Numbered from the stretch's first letter, positions 1 to 5,866 are shown. The stretch: 6,098 nt of DNA from Syntrophomonas sp. UBA5314 (GCA_002410325.1 DHRK01000028.1:10523-16620), one strand, 5' to 3'. Numbers and translations: made by a program. Notes: a model not told the origin generated them from the letters alone.

Positions 1-19
1 ATATACGGAACGTTGTACT
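1..19 (-). repeat. 19-bp inverted repeat, left copy (mate at 5915-5933)
   Basis: Bases 1-19 are the exact reverse complement of 5915-5933; read on the minus strand the shared sequence is AGTACAACGTTCCGTATAT. The match stops at base 20 on the inside and runs off the window on the outside, so the true repeat may be longer. It overlaps the TAG stop codon of the fur-family gene (18-20). At the right copy the 19-mer lies 5 nt before a hairpin-rich element, so the same element may continue beyond base 1 in opposite orientation; that is inference. Confidence 0.75.
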
Positions 20-461
20 AGCGAGCCAGGTTTTTCTGACGCTGGCAGCATTCAGGGCAGTAGGCATATAATTTCAAATCGTGATCTAAAACCCGAAAGC
101 CTTTTTTTTCTAGATGTTCTTCCAAGATATGAAGGAGGTCCTCTTGAACTTCGGCTATCGCTCCACAGGACAGGCAGATAATATGATGATGCTGGTGCCG
201 GTCGTTGTCGCATAGCTCATAGCGGAATTTATCGTCAAACATGCTTTTATGCAGGATGTCCATGCTGGCCAGTATATCAAGGGTTCTATACACCGTAGCC
301 ATGCCGATCAGGGGATGCTCGTCCCTGGCTTTCTGCAACACTTCTTCAGCGCTGAGATGTTTGCCGCGGTTAGCCACCATAACCTCCAAAATGGCTTCCC
401 GCTGACTTGTCAAGCGATATTTGGAATCCTTGATTTTCTGAGCCAGATTATCATCGAGCAT
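18..461 (-). CDS. fur: Fur-family metal-responsive transcriptional repressor
   Basis: A 147-residue protein of normal Fur-superfamily length: a DNA-binding winged helix (about 1-85) followed by a metal-binding dimerisation domain. The recognition helix region reads GMATVYRTL (53-61). Two CXXC pairs, C96/C99 and C135/C138, form the structural zinc site seen in most Fur, Zur and PerR proteins. Likely regulatory ligands by alignment to E. coli Fur are H35, E82, H91 and H93, with E104 and H127 nearby. PerR proteins have Asp at the position of E82, so a peroxide sensor is less likely; Fur and Zur cannot be separated by eye. In the usual HHDH stretch this protein has Q90 and H92. The ATG start has AGGAG 7 nt upstream (469-473). 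The gene begins 25 nt after the foldase gene with no terminator between them, so it is probably co-transcribed. Its stop codon lies inside the 19-bp repeat. No downstream terminator is visible before the window edge. Confidence 0.93.
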   Translation of the reverse strand: MLDDNLAQKIKDSKYRLTSQREAILEVMVANRGKHLSAEEVLQKARDEHPLIGMATVYRTLDILASMDILHKSMFDDKFRYELCDNDRHQHHHIICLSCGAIAEVQEDLLHILEEHLEKKGFRVLDHDLKLYAYCPECCQRQKNLAR

Positions 462-486
462 AAACTAACTCCTACTCTTTTAAACT

Positions 487-1413
487 CTACTTTTGACGCA
501 AGTCATTTATTACGGCCTGTTTTTTCAGGTTTTCCACGACATCCGATATCTTTTGAATTTGCAGGCATTCTTTAATTTGAAACTCCAGGTCAGAGTAGCC
601 GGCCTTATCGACAGGTATTATATTGCCCGCTTTTATTATATGAAAACCATATATCGACTTAATGGGCTGGGGACTGATATCTCCAGGTTTTAGTTTCAAG
701 GCGGCAGCTTTAAACTCGGGAACCCAGTTGGTTAAAATATTAGCGGCCTGCAAATAACCGCCCTGGTCCTTGCTGCCTGGATCAATGGAGTATTTTGCCG
801 CCAGTTGCTTAAAATCCTGGCCGCTATTCAATTGGTCGAGGACCTGGTTGGCTTCAGTTTCGGTCTTGACCAATATGTGAGATATTTCAATACTCTGTTT
901 AAGTTCCGATTTATGATCCTCATAGAAATTTTTTACTTCGTCATCGTTAACCTGTCCGATGGACTCGTAAAATTTTTGAACCAGTATCTGGGTTTGGGCC
1001 ATGGCTCTGATGTCGCCTTCGGTCAGACCTGTGCTGGCCAGCATATTCTTATAGTTCTCCAGCGTTATCTCCTGTTTCATCTGCTCCAAATCACTGTCAA
1101 CTGCCTTTTCATCTACAGTAATTCCACGTTTATTGGTTTCCTGGGTAATAATCGTATCATTAACCAATTGCTCGAAAGCAGCATCTTTAAAACTCTGTAA
1201 GACAACGGCATCTTTATTTGGATCCAATTTAACTCCGTTTTGAGCTTCATATAAAACAGTCCGGAATTTGACCATTTTATTGTACTGGTTTTCACTGATT
1301 CCATCTCCGTTTATTTCAACTATAGTTTTGTCAACCGCAGGAGCCGGTGCCTTGCTGCACGCGCCAACGAGTAAGAGCATAGCCAATGCTATAAACAGAC
1401 GCGATTTTTGCAT
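487..1413 (-). CDS. Lipoprotein parvulin-type peptidyl-prolyl isomerase (PrsA/SurA-like foldase)
   Basis: A 308-residue extracytoplasmic foldase that should catalyse cis-trans isomerisation of proline bonds in exported proteins at the outer face of the membrane. Residues 1-18 are a lipoprotein signal: K3/R5, a hydrophobic stretch, then lipobox VGAC with the acylated cysteine at C19. Residues about 30-165 form an N-terminal SurA/PrsA-like helical chaperone region. A PpiC/parvulin domain follows (about 174-263) with its hallmarks: EISHILVK (H179), FKQLAAKYSIDPGSKDQGG (201-219), and YGFHIIK (H258). About 45 helical residues follow. A longer reading from TTG at 1428 is possible, but that TTG overlaps the GAGGAGG ribosome binding site, so ATG at 1413 is chosen. 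It is the first gene of a probable two-gene unit with the Fur-family gene. The family call is firm; whether it is the main PrsA of the cell is unknown, so no symbol is given. Confidence 0.93.
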   Translation of the reverse strand: MQKSRLFIALAMLLLVGACSKAPAPAVDKTIVEINGDGISENQYNKMVKFRTVLYEAQNGVKLDPNKDAVVLQSFKDAAFEQLVNDTIITQETNKRGITVDEKAVDSDLEQMKQEITLENYKNMLASTGLTEGDIRAMAQTQILVQKFYESIGQVNDDEVKNFYEDHKSELKQSIEISHILVKTETEANQVLDQLNSGQDFKQLAAKYSIDPGSKDQGGYLQAANILTNWVPEFKAAALKLKPGDISPQPIKSIYGFHIIKAGNIIPVDKAGYSDLEFQIKECLQIQKISDVVENLKKQAVINDLRQK

Positions 1414-1419
1414 TATAGA

Positions 1420-1426
1420 CCTCCTC
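1420..1426 (-). promoter_or_regulatory. Ribosome binding site deciding the foldase start
   Basis: GAGGAGG on the minus strand lies 6 nt before ATG at 1413. The upstream in-frame TTG (1426-1428) overlaps this site and so cannot be the start. Confidence 0.85.
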
Positions 1427-1443
1427 AATCATCTTTCCCCCAA

Positions 1444-1452
1444 AGTATATCA
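1444..1452 (-). promoter_or_regulatory. Extended -10 promoter for the foldase-fur unit
   Basis: The minus strand reads TGATATACT, an extended -10 (TGnTATACT) with one mismatch to TATAAT. It would start transcription near 1437, giving a short leader before the GAGGAGG site. No good -35 is present at 17 nt; a TTGAAC at 1477-1482 is too far away (27 nt). It sits downstream of the strong terminator at 1515-1570, as a separate transcription unit would need. Confidence 0.4.
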
Positions 1453-1514
1453 TATAGAAGTGTAATAGCGGAGTAGGTTCAACATACAGTCCTACTATCT
1501 CCCTCCCTCGCAGC

Positions 1515-1570
1515 AAAAAAATGGAGGCCTTCCCCCGCCCTGTATATAATAGACCTACGGGAAGCCTCCA
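1515..1570 (-). terminator. Rho-independent terminator of the cysteine-rich DNRLRE gene
   Basis: On the minus strand TGGAGGCTTCCC (1570-1559) pairs with GGGAAGGCCTCCA (1534-1522) with a single bulged base, closing a loop of 24 nt, and is followed at once by seven T (1521-1515). It lies 37 nt after the stop codon of the DNRLRE gene at 1608-2180 and before the foldase promoter, so it insulates the two units. Confidence 0.85.
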
Positions 1571-1607
1571 CTTGACCTGAGAATACCATTGTTTCGAATT
1601 TGCTTAC

Positions 1608-2180
1608 CTAATCTTCGTCCGGATAATCCCTGCACCCGCAGCAATGCTCAAAGTAACAGACCTCTAATTTAGGCCAAAGACTGGTATCGGGATACTCTTT
1701 GGAGTAGAAACCCAACAGATCATTGGCGGCTTCATTCCCGGTCAAAAGCAAGCCATTGTTTACTATGCTGCCGTTATACCAGCCCCTGACCAGATCGGTA
1801 ATACAGATTTCCACCGTCCCAAAAAATCCACCCGGAACAGATTCGCTTCCATCCGGATAGTTGCTGGCCAGCGGTTGCGTATTCCAGGTTACCAGGTCTT
1901 CCGACCAGTACTGCAACACCCGGTAAACGTTGACATCAATGTAGCCGGTAATTTCGTTTCTATAGACCGGCAGTAAAAGTTTGGCCTCGGTAATGCAGCT
2001 GTTGGGAGGAATAAAATTGCACCCCAAACTGCACAAATTAAATTGAATCAAAGACCGGTAGATATCTCCAACTTGCTTATATTGGCTGATATACAGGAAA
2101 GGAACAGCGCCAAAGTTAACATCGGGAAACCATTCGGCAATATAAGCGTCCTGGATAGGAGTGAAGGAAATTTTAGACAC
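1608..2180 (-). CDS. Cysteine-rich DNRLRE-domain protein, single domain
   Basis: A 190-residue protein that is almost entirely one DNRLRE domain, a beta-sandwich family related to carbohydrate-binding modules and common in surface proteins. Family landmarks: IQDAYIAEW at 9-17, DIYRSLIQFNL at 39-49, PVYRNE at 71-76, YWSEDLVTWNTQP at 91-103, GWYNGS at 133-138, NNGLLLTGNEA at 141-151 and WPKLEV at 169-174. It is a clear paralog of the N-terminal two thirds of the protein at 3432-4298; about half of the aligned residues match by eye. Unlike that paralog it is rich in cysteine: C50, C54, C62, C126, C175, C180, C181 and C183, eight in all, ending in an HCCGC motif and an acidic tail. There is no signal peptide, membrane segment or sorting signal. 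The GTG start at 2180 is preferred to ATG at 2189, because AAAGGAG abuts that ATG with no spacer. Function is unknown; a spore-surface role is inference. Confidence 0.85.
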   Translation of the reverse strand: MSKISFTPIQDAYIAEWFPDVNFGAVPFLYISQYKQVGDIYRSLIQFNLCSLGCNFIPPNSCITEAKLLLPVYRNEITGYIDVNVYRVLQYWSEDLVTWNTQPLASNYPDGSESVPGGFFGTVEICITDLVRGWYNGSIVNNGLLLTGNEAANDLLGFYSKEYPDTSLWPKLEVCYFEHCCGCRDYPDED

Positions 2181-2189
2181 GCCAACCAT

Positions 2190-2196
2190 CTCCTTT
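2190..2196 (-). promoter_or_regulatory. Ribosome binding site deciding the GTG start at 2180
   Basis: AAAGGAG on the minus strand directly abuts an in-frame ATG (2189) but lies 9 nt before an in-frame GTG (2180). The paralog at 3432 has the same AAAGGAG, 9-nt spacer and GTG, which supports GTG in both genes. Confidence 0.7.
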
Positions 2197-2206
2197 ATCG
2201 TATTAC

Positions 2207-2212
2207 ATTATA
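2207..2212 (-). promoter_or_regulatory. Possible -10 element for the cysteine-rich DNRLRE gene
   Basis: The minus strand has TATAAT 10 nt upstream of the AAAGGAG site, within CATATAAT, which also resembles a sporulation sigma-E type -10. The hexamer 17 nt upstream (AATCTA, 2235-2230) is a poor sigma-A -35. The leader would be very short. No other signal is visible between this point and the terminator at 2387-2427. Confidence 0.3.
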
Positions 2213-2386
2213 TGGTATTAAATCGATGGTAGATTTGTTCCACCTCTGCTTAAGTGTAGGCGGAATACAAGTTAAATTACCCGGGGTACCGATTAAGACC
2301 CTATTGCTTCCCACCGTTTATCATCTAAATCCCTTGCAAAGAGCTTTTTAAGTTGCTTCATTGTTGGCAGCAAGGTCTTATATCTT

Positions 2387-2427
2387 AAAAGAAAACCGTT
2401 TTCGCAAACTGCTGCTGAAAACGGCTT
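2387..2427 (-). terminator. Rho-independent terminator of the DUF4489-like gene
   Basis: On the minus strand CCGTTTTC (2424-2417) pairs perfectly with GAAAACGG (2403-2396) around a 13-nt loop and runs into TTTTCTTTT (2395-2387). Two flanking A-T pairs extend the stem beyond one mismatch. It lies about 60 nt after the stop of the DUF4489-like gene. This makes the two middle minus-strand genes likely separate transcripts. The remaining sequence up to 2206 shows no other feature. Confidence 0.75.
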
Positions 2428-2488
2428 ATGCTCAGGAATAATGAACCTAACTTTACTTGTCATTTGTCAACCAGGTCATAAGAATATC

Positions 2489-3085
2489 TTATCGGTGCCT
2501 TGGTTGACCGGATGCGAGGGCGGTAATACCCACATTGGTTATAGAAGCAGATTCAACGTTAAAGGTATAAATATCAATGATTTCTACCAGATAGGTGCAG
2601 CAGCCCGCGCAATCGTGACAGTCGCACCAAACGAAGCTGAAGGGATCTTTAAATTCCAGATCGATATCTATCAGTCCAATATCCGGAATAGTTATTCCAC
2701 CGAGACTCACCGATATTTCCTTCTGATAAAGCCAATTGGCCAGCGGAATTCTGGGTCCATGATCACAGGAGCGGCTTAACTGGAATACAACCCGGAATGT
2801 AAATCCAGATAGATCACTATCCGCCCGGAAATTGACCAGGCTGGAAAAGTCAATCTTTACGTCTGGATGAGCGAGTTCTCTGGTATCAAGGGTAACGGTT
2901 CCCACAACCAGGGTTGGATATCCCCAGGAACCTGCTACTGCATCGCTAGCACCGTTTAATAAATTATTGCCAACCGGCAGGGTTACACCTGTTCCATTTC
3001 CGCAATTCAGAATGGTTACCGGGAAGCCTTCCTTTTTGTGATGTTCGGGTCTAGGAGAGCAGCAGTCGTTTCTGTAGTTTGCCAA
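2489..3085 (-). CDS. DUF4489-like cysteine-rich protein
   Basis: A 198-residue protein resembling the DUF4489 family of Clostridia, recognised by its layout: a short polar head with CC (C8, C9), a beta-rich middle with VTLDTRELAHPDVKIDFSS (64-82), and a terminal FSFVWCDCHDCAGCCTY motif (149-165) holding C154, C156, C159, C162 and C163. C28 and C107 bring the total to nine cysteines. Residues 30-60 are a glycine-, asparagine- and serine-rich stretch. No signal peptide, membrane segment or known catalytic motif is visible. The start is TTG at 3085, 8 nt after GAGGAGG (3094-3100); no better start with a ribosome site exists. It is followed by its own terminator and, on the same strand, by the cysteine-rich DNRLRE gene, and is divergent from the second DNRLRE gene. 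Function is unknown. The family name comes from memory of the family's shape, not from a search. Confidence 0.82.
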   Translation of the reverse strand: MANYRNDCCSPRPEHHKKEGFPVTILNCGNGTGVTLPVGNNLLNGASDAVAGSWGYPTLVVGTVTLDTRELAHPDVKIDFSSLVNFRADSDLSGFTFRVVFQLSRSCDHGPRIPLANWLYQKEISVSLGGITIPDIGLIDIDLEFKDPFSFVWCDCHDCAGCCTYLVEIIDIYTFNVESASITNVGITALASGQPRHR

Positions 3086-3093
3086 TTTTATAA

Positions 3094-3100
3094 CCTCCTC
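3094..3100 (-). promoter_or_regulatory. Ribosome binding site fixing the TTG start of the DUF4489-like gene
   Basis: GAGGAGG on the minus strand lies 8 nt before TTG at 3085. The strong site and good spacing justify a rare start codon. Confidence 0.75.
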
Positions 3101-3415
3101 ATTTTATAGATAATCGCTATCATCAAAATCGGCAGTTCTAGATTCTCCATCCCTCCTTATCGGGATAAAATGCGTGGCTGCGTTTGGCAGCTTTAACATA
3201 AATTACCAGGTATATGATCACCCTATTCATTTAGCCCCGATAATGTTACCCCCAAAACTATACTTCAAAAAAATAGGCGACGAAGGCAAGCATCATTTTT
3301 AATAGAAATCAATAAGGTAGGCACCAAAGGCAATATATTTTTCCAAAGTTTGTTTATAAATTTATGGAAAATCGTAACATTACTCCCTGTTTTGAAATAT
3401 TGTAGTAGCAAAAAC
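3101..3415. other. AT-rich divergent intergenic region
   Basis: This gap separates the DUF4489-like gene (minus) from the second DNRLRE gene (plus), so it should hold both promoters. No convincing sigma-A -35/-10 pair is visible on either strand. Small elements seen: a GATA-n5-TATC dyad at 3109-3121 just upstream of the DUF4489-like ribosome site; CATAAATTA at 3197-3205, which fits the -10 pattern of sigma-E/K promoters but lacks a matching -35; and an inverted repeat TTTTCCA (3339-3345) / TGGAAAA (3365-3371) about 60 nt before the plus-strand start. No coding potential is apparent. Absence of housekeeping promoters would fit sporulation control, but that is inference. Confidence 0.5.
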
Positions 3416-3422
3416 AAAGGAG
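3416..3422 (+). promoter_or_regulatory. Ribosome binding site deciding the GTG start at 3432
   Basis: AAAGGAG directly abuts an in-frame TTG (3423) and lies 9 nt before GTG (3432). The same arrangement is found in the paralogous gene starting at 2180. Confidence 0.7.
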
Positions 3423-3431
3423 TTGAAGGGC

Positions 3432-4298
3432 GTGGCTTCTCTTACCTTACTGCCGATTCAGGACGTTTACGTCTCTGAATGGTATGAAAACCAGAATTTT
3501 GATTTCAGCATCGCTCTATTTGTTAGCCAGTATAAACAGCCTGGTGATGATTATAGATCTCTGTTTCAGTTCGATCTTGCCAGCCTGCCCCCCGCCAGCA
3601 GCATTGAAAAAGCTGAGTTGGAACTTAAAATTTACCGAAATGAAGTCTCGGACAGCATATCAGTTGAAGCACACCGCTTGTTGAATAATTGGACTGAAGA
3701 CCAGATCATCTGGAATAATCAACCGCCGTTCAGCCCTGAATCTGATGGAACTGCCTTCATTACTTCAACTACCGCGTTGGAGTTCATTTCTATCGATATA
3801 ACCAATCTGGCAAGAGGCTGGTACGACGGTTCCATTCCTAATAACGGGCTAATTTTTATTGGAAATGAGGCAGAAAATGATTTGGTGGGTTTTGTCAGCA
3901 CCAGGGGCTATTATAGTAATGAATGGCCCAAACTCCGGATAGAGTTTGTGGAGGGAGTAATTAATTGTTTTCCGCCCCAGGAATTACAGGTTCCCCAAGA
4001 AGGCTGCCCGCTGACCGAGTCATATGCCATTCCGTTGGGCCCCAGAAAAAAAGCCTCTTTCTTAGTTGCCAATCGTTCTGCGTCGCATCATGTGAGGGCC
4101 ATTGTGCAGGTGGGATTCTCTGACGATCCCGATGAATTATTCTTCGATGTGGGCGAATGGAGCTGTCTGGGACCTTCAGGTCTTCCGGGGGAGGCAGTGG
4201 CGTTAAGCACGTCTGAAGTAGCTAAGTTTGCCCGGGTGCTTATCGATGGCTACGGAGGGGAGCATGTTATCGTATTTCCCCAGACCAGAGAAAGCTAG
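3432..4298 (+). CDS. DNRLRE-domain protein with C-terminal DUF6385-like domain
   Basis: A 288-residue two-domain protein. Residues about 6-173 are a DNRLRE domain with IQDVYVSEW, DDYRSLFQFDL, KIYRNE, NWTEDQIIWNNQP, RGWYDGS, NNGLIFIGNEA and WPKL, matching the single-domain paralog at 1608-2180 block by block. It lacks that paralog's five-residue GCNFI insertion and all its in-domain cysteines. After a short linker with C179 and C192, residues about 195-285 form a second beta-rich domain (KKASFLVANRS, RAIVQVGFSDDPDELFF, VAKFARVLIDGY) that recalls DUF6385, a domain I remember beside DNRLRE in other Clostridia; this second assignment is less sure. No signal peptide, membrane segment or anchor is present. 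GTG at 3432 is preferred to TTG at 3423 because AAAGGAG abuts the latter. It is transcribed alone, away from the DUF4489-like gene and towards gdhA. Function is unknown; a structural or binding role on a cell or spore surface is inference. Confidence 0.85.
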   Translation: MASLTLLPIQDVYVSEWYENQNFDFSIALFVSQYKQPGDDYRSLFQFDLASLPPASSIEKAELELKIYRNEVSDSISVEAHRLLNNWTEDQIIWNNQPPFSPESDGTAFITSTTALEFISIDITNLARGWYDGSIPNNGLIFIGNEAENDLVGFVSTRGYYSNEWPKLRIEFVEGVINCFPPQELQVPQEGCPLTESYAIPLGPRKKASFLVANRSASHHVRAIVQVGFSDDPDELFFDVGEWSCLGPSGLPGEAVALSTSEVAKFARVLIDGYGGEHVIVFPQTRES

Positions 4299-4351
4299 TA
4301 GTAAAATTCACCCTGGCAACAAATATAACCGAGCTGATTTGCACTTGAATA

Positions 4352-4376
4352 AAACCCGGCCTTTGAAGCCGGGTTT
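4352..4376 (-). terminator. Probable terminator of gdhA (hairpin I)
   Basis: A perfect 9-bp stem AAACCCGGC / GCCGGGTTT with a 7-nt loop. On the minus strand the stem runs into TTTTATTC, a short U-tract, so it can end gdhA transcripts after they pass hairpins II and III. On the plus strand it is preceded by AAAA but has no T-run after it, so its use for the plus-strand gene is less clear. Confidence 0.65.
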
Positions 4377-4378
4377 CA

Positions 4379-4432
4379 GCTTGTCGACTTCGTCGACAAG
4401 CGGGGGGCTGTCTTTGAAGGACAGCCTCCCGC
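4379..4432. repeat. Two further adjacent hairpins between convergent genes (II and III)
   Basis: Hairpin II is a perfect 10-bp stem GCTTGTCGAC (4379-4388) / GTCGACAAGC (4392-4401) with a 3-nt loop. Hairpin III pairs 4400-4412 with 4420-4432 over 13 bp with one G-T wobble and a 7-nt loop; it shares two bases with hairpin II, so the ends compete. Hairpins I and III share the octamer CTTTGAAG at the loop (4361-4368 and 4412-4419). Neither II nor III is followed by a T-run on either strand. The cluster probably blocks read-through from both convergent genes. Confidence 0.7.
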
Positions 4433-4461
4433 TCATATTTAACAATTCAATAGCTATTTTA

Positions 4462-5793
4462 TTAGACGATTCCCTGGGCCAGCATGGCATCAGCCACTTT
4501 GAGGAACCCGGCTATGTTGGCTCCAACCACCAAATTACCTTCGTAGCCATATTCCTTGGCGGCAGCAGCGGAATCCTTATAGATGTTGACCATGATCTCT
4601 TTTAACTTGGCGTCAACTTCTTCAAAGCTCCAGGATAATCTCATGCTGTTTTGGCTCATTTCCAGAGCGGAGGTGGCTACGCCACCGGCATTGGCAGCCT
4701 TGCCAGGAGCAAACAGAACCTTGTTGTCCAAAAATACCTTGACCGCTTCAGGAGTAGAAGGCATATTGGCCCCTTCACCCACTGCAAAACAGCCATTGGC
4801 CACCAGCGCTTTGGCATCCGCTTCGTCCAGCTCGTTCTGGGTCGCACAGGGTAGAGCTATGTCGCATTTGATGCTCCAGATGCCGGTTCCTTCATAATAC
4901 TTGGCCTCCGGATGGTCTTTAACATATTCCTTGATTCTTCCTCTTTCGATTTCTTTAATCCGCTGCACGGTAGCCAGTTTAATGCCGTCCGGGTCATAGA
5001 TATAACCGTTGGAGTCGCTCAAGGCCACTACCTTGGCTCCCAACTGGGTCATCTTTTCGGTGGCATAGATGGCAACATTTCCAGAACCGGAAATAACCAC
5101 GGTGCTTCCGGCAATTGACTTGCCAGCATCGTTGACCATCGCCTCCACTAAATAAGACAGTCCGTAACCGGTAGCTTCAGTTCTGGCCAGGCTACCGCCC
5201 CAGGTCAGTCCTTTGCCGGTAAGCACTCCTTCGTAGAGACGGGTCAAGCGTTTGTATTGTCCATACATGAAGCCTATTTCACGGGCGCCGGTTCCTATAT
5301 CACCGGCCGGCACATCAACATCGGCACCGATATGACGGAACAGCTCGGTCATGAAGCTCTGGCAAAATCTCATAACTTCCCCATCCGATTTGCCTTTGGG
5401 ATCAAAGTCGCTCCCGCCCTTGCCGCCGCCAATGGGCAGACCGGTCAGGGAGTTCTTGAAGATCTGTTCAAATCCAAGGAATTTTATTATGCCCTGATAT
5501 ACGGTGGGATGCAGTCTGATTCCGCCCTTATAGGGGCCTATGGCGCTGTTGAACTGAACCCGCATTCCGCGATTGACCTGCACCTTGCCGTTGTCATCAA
5601 CCCAGGGTACCCGGAAGAATATCTGTCTTTCCGGCTCAACGATTCTTTCCAATATTCCAGCCTTCTGATACTCGGGATGTTTCTCAAACACAGGCTCCAG
5701 GGACTCTAAAACCTCTTTAACGGCCTGGAGAAACTCCGGTTCATTGGGGTTTCTTTCCACAACCTGGGCGTAGACATCAGAAACATATGACAT
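4462..5793 (-). CDS. gdhA: Glutamate dehydrogenase, hexameric class
   Basis: A cytoplasmic enzyme interconverting glutamate with 2-oxoglutarate plus ammonium. The 443 residues match the hexameric bacterial class (E. coli GdhA is 447). The catalytic residues fall at the exact positions of the Clostridium symbiosum enzyme: K89 (PYKGGIR), K113, K125 (IGGGKGGSDFDPKG) and D165 (PAGDIGTGAREIG). The dinucleotide-binding Rossmann motif SGSGNVA is at 235-241, followed at 259-263 by SDSNG, which resembles the NADP-dependent E. coli enzyme (SDSSG) more than the NAD-dependent C. symbiosum one; NADP(H) use is therefore likely but not certain. The C-terminal part keeps LPCATQNELD, EGANMPSTPEA and APGKAANAGGVATSALEM. 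ATG at 5793 is chosen over an upstream ATG at 5838 because AAAGGAGG (5801-5808) lies 7 nt before it, and the 5838 codon overlaps the -10 box. The gene is monocistronic with its own promoter and terminator. Confidence 0.97.
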   Translation of the reverse strand: MSYVSDVYAQVVERNPNEPEFLQAVKEVLESLEPVFEKHPEYQKAGILERIVEPERQIFFRVPWVDDNGKVQVNRGMRVQFNSAIGPYKGGIRLHPTVYQGIIKFLGFEQIFKNSLTGLPIGGGKGGSDFDPKGKSDGEVMRFCQSFMTELFRHIGADVDVPAGDIGTGAREIGFMYGQYKRLTRLYEGVLTGKGLTWGGSLARTEATGYGLSYLVEAMVNDAGKSIAGSTVVISGSGNVAIYATEKMTQLGAKVVALSDSNGYIYDPDGIKLATVQRIKEIERGRIKEYVKDHPEAKYYEGTGIWSIKCDIALPCATQNELDEADAKALVANGCFAVGEGANMPSTPEAVKVFLDNKVLFAPGKAANAGGVATSALEMSQNSMRLSWSFEEVDAKLKEIMVNIYKDSAAAAKEYGYEGNLVVGANIAGFLKVADAMLAQGIV

Positions 5794-5837
5794 GATGATT
5801 CCTCCTTTGGAATAGTAGTGTGTCGACCACCATCCCA

Positions 5838-5866
5838 ATTATAGATGCAGGCAAAATCCCTGTAAA
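5838..5866 (-). promoter_or_regulatory. Sigma-A promoter of gdhA
   Basis: On the minus strand TTTACA (5866-5861) and a perfect TATAAT (5843-5838) are spaced by 17 nt. Transcription should begin near 5831, giving a leader of about 38 nt that carries AAAGGAGG at 5801-5808. A near-palindrome ATACTGTAT at 5883-5891 lies just upstream of the -35 and might be an operator, but it is too short to name. Confidence 0.8.

Noticed and set aside
1477..1482. TTGAAC as a -35 box for the foldase promoter
   Set aside because: The spacing to TATACT is 27 nt and to TATGAT 22 nt, both too long; the extended -10 alone is the better explanation.
2043..2351. Plus-strand open frame of 102 codons crossing the start of the DNRLRE gene
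   Set aside because: It is antisense to a well-supported gene, has no ribosome binding site and shows no recognisable family. It appears to be a frame shadow.
3109..3127. A sequence starting GATAATCGCTATCATC upstream of the DUF4489-like gene that resembles a Fur box
   Set aside because: Only 12 of 19 positions match the classic Fur box and the match is not symmetric. AT-rich spacers produce such matches by chance, so the nearby fur gene is not enough support.
3168..3194. Short ATG reading frame of eight codons in the divergent intergenic gap
   Set aside because: It has no ribosome binding site and is too short to support.
3197..3205. CATAAATTA as a sigma-E/K type -10
   Set aside because: No matching -35 lies at the proper distance and it is over 220 nt from the start of the plus-strand gene.
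5257..5709. Plus-strand open frame of 150 codons inside gdhA
   Set aside because: It is fully antisense to the conserved gdhA reading frame and has no domain or ribosome site of its own.
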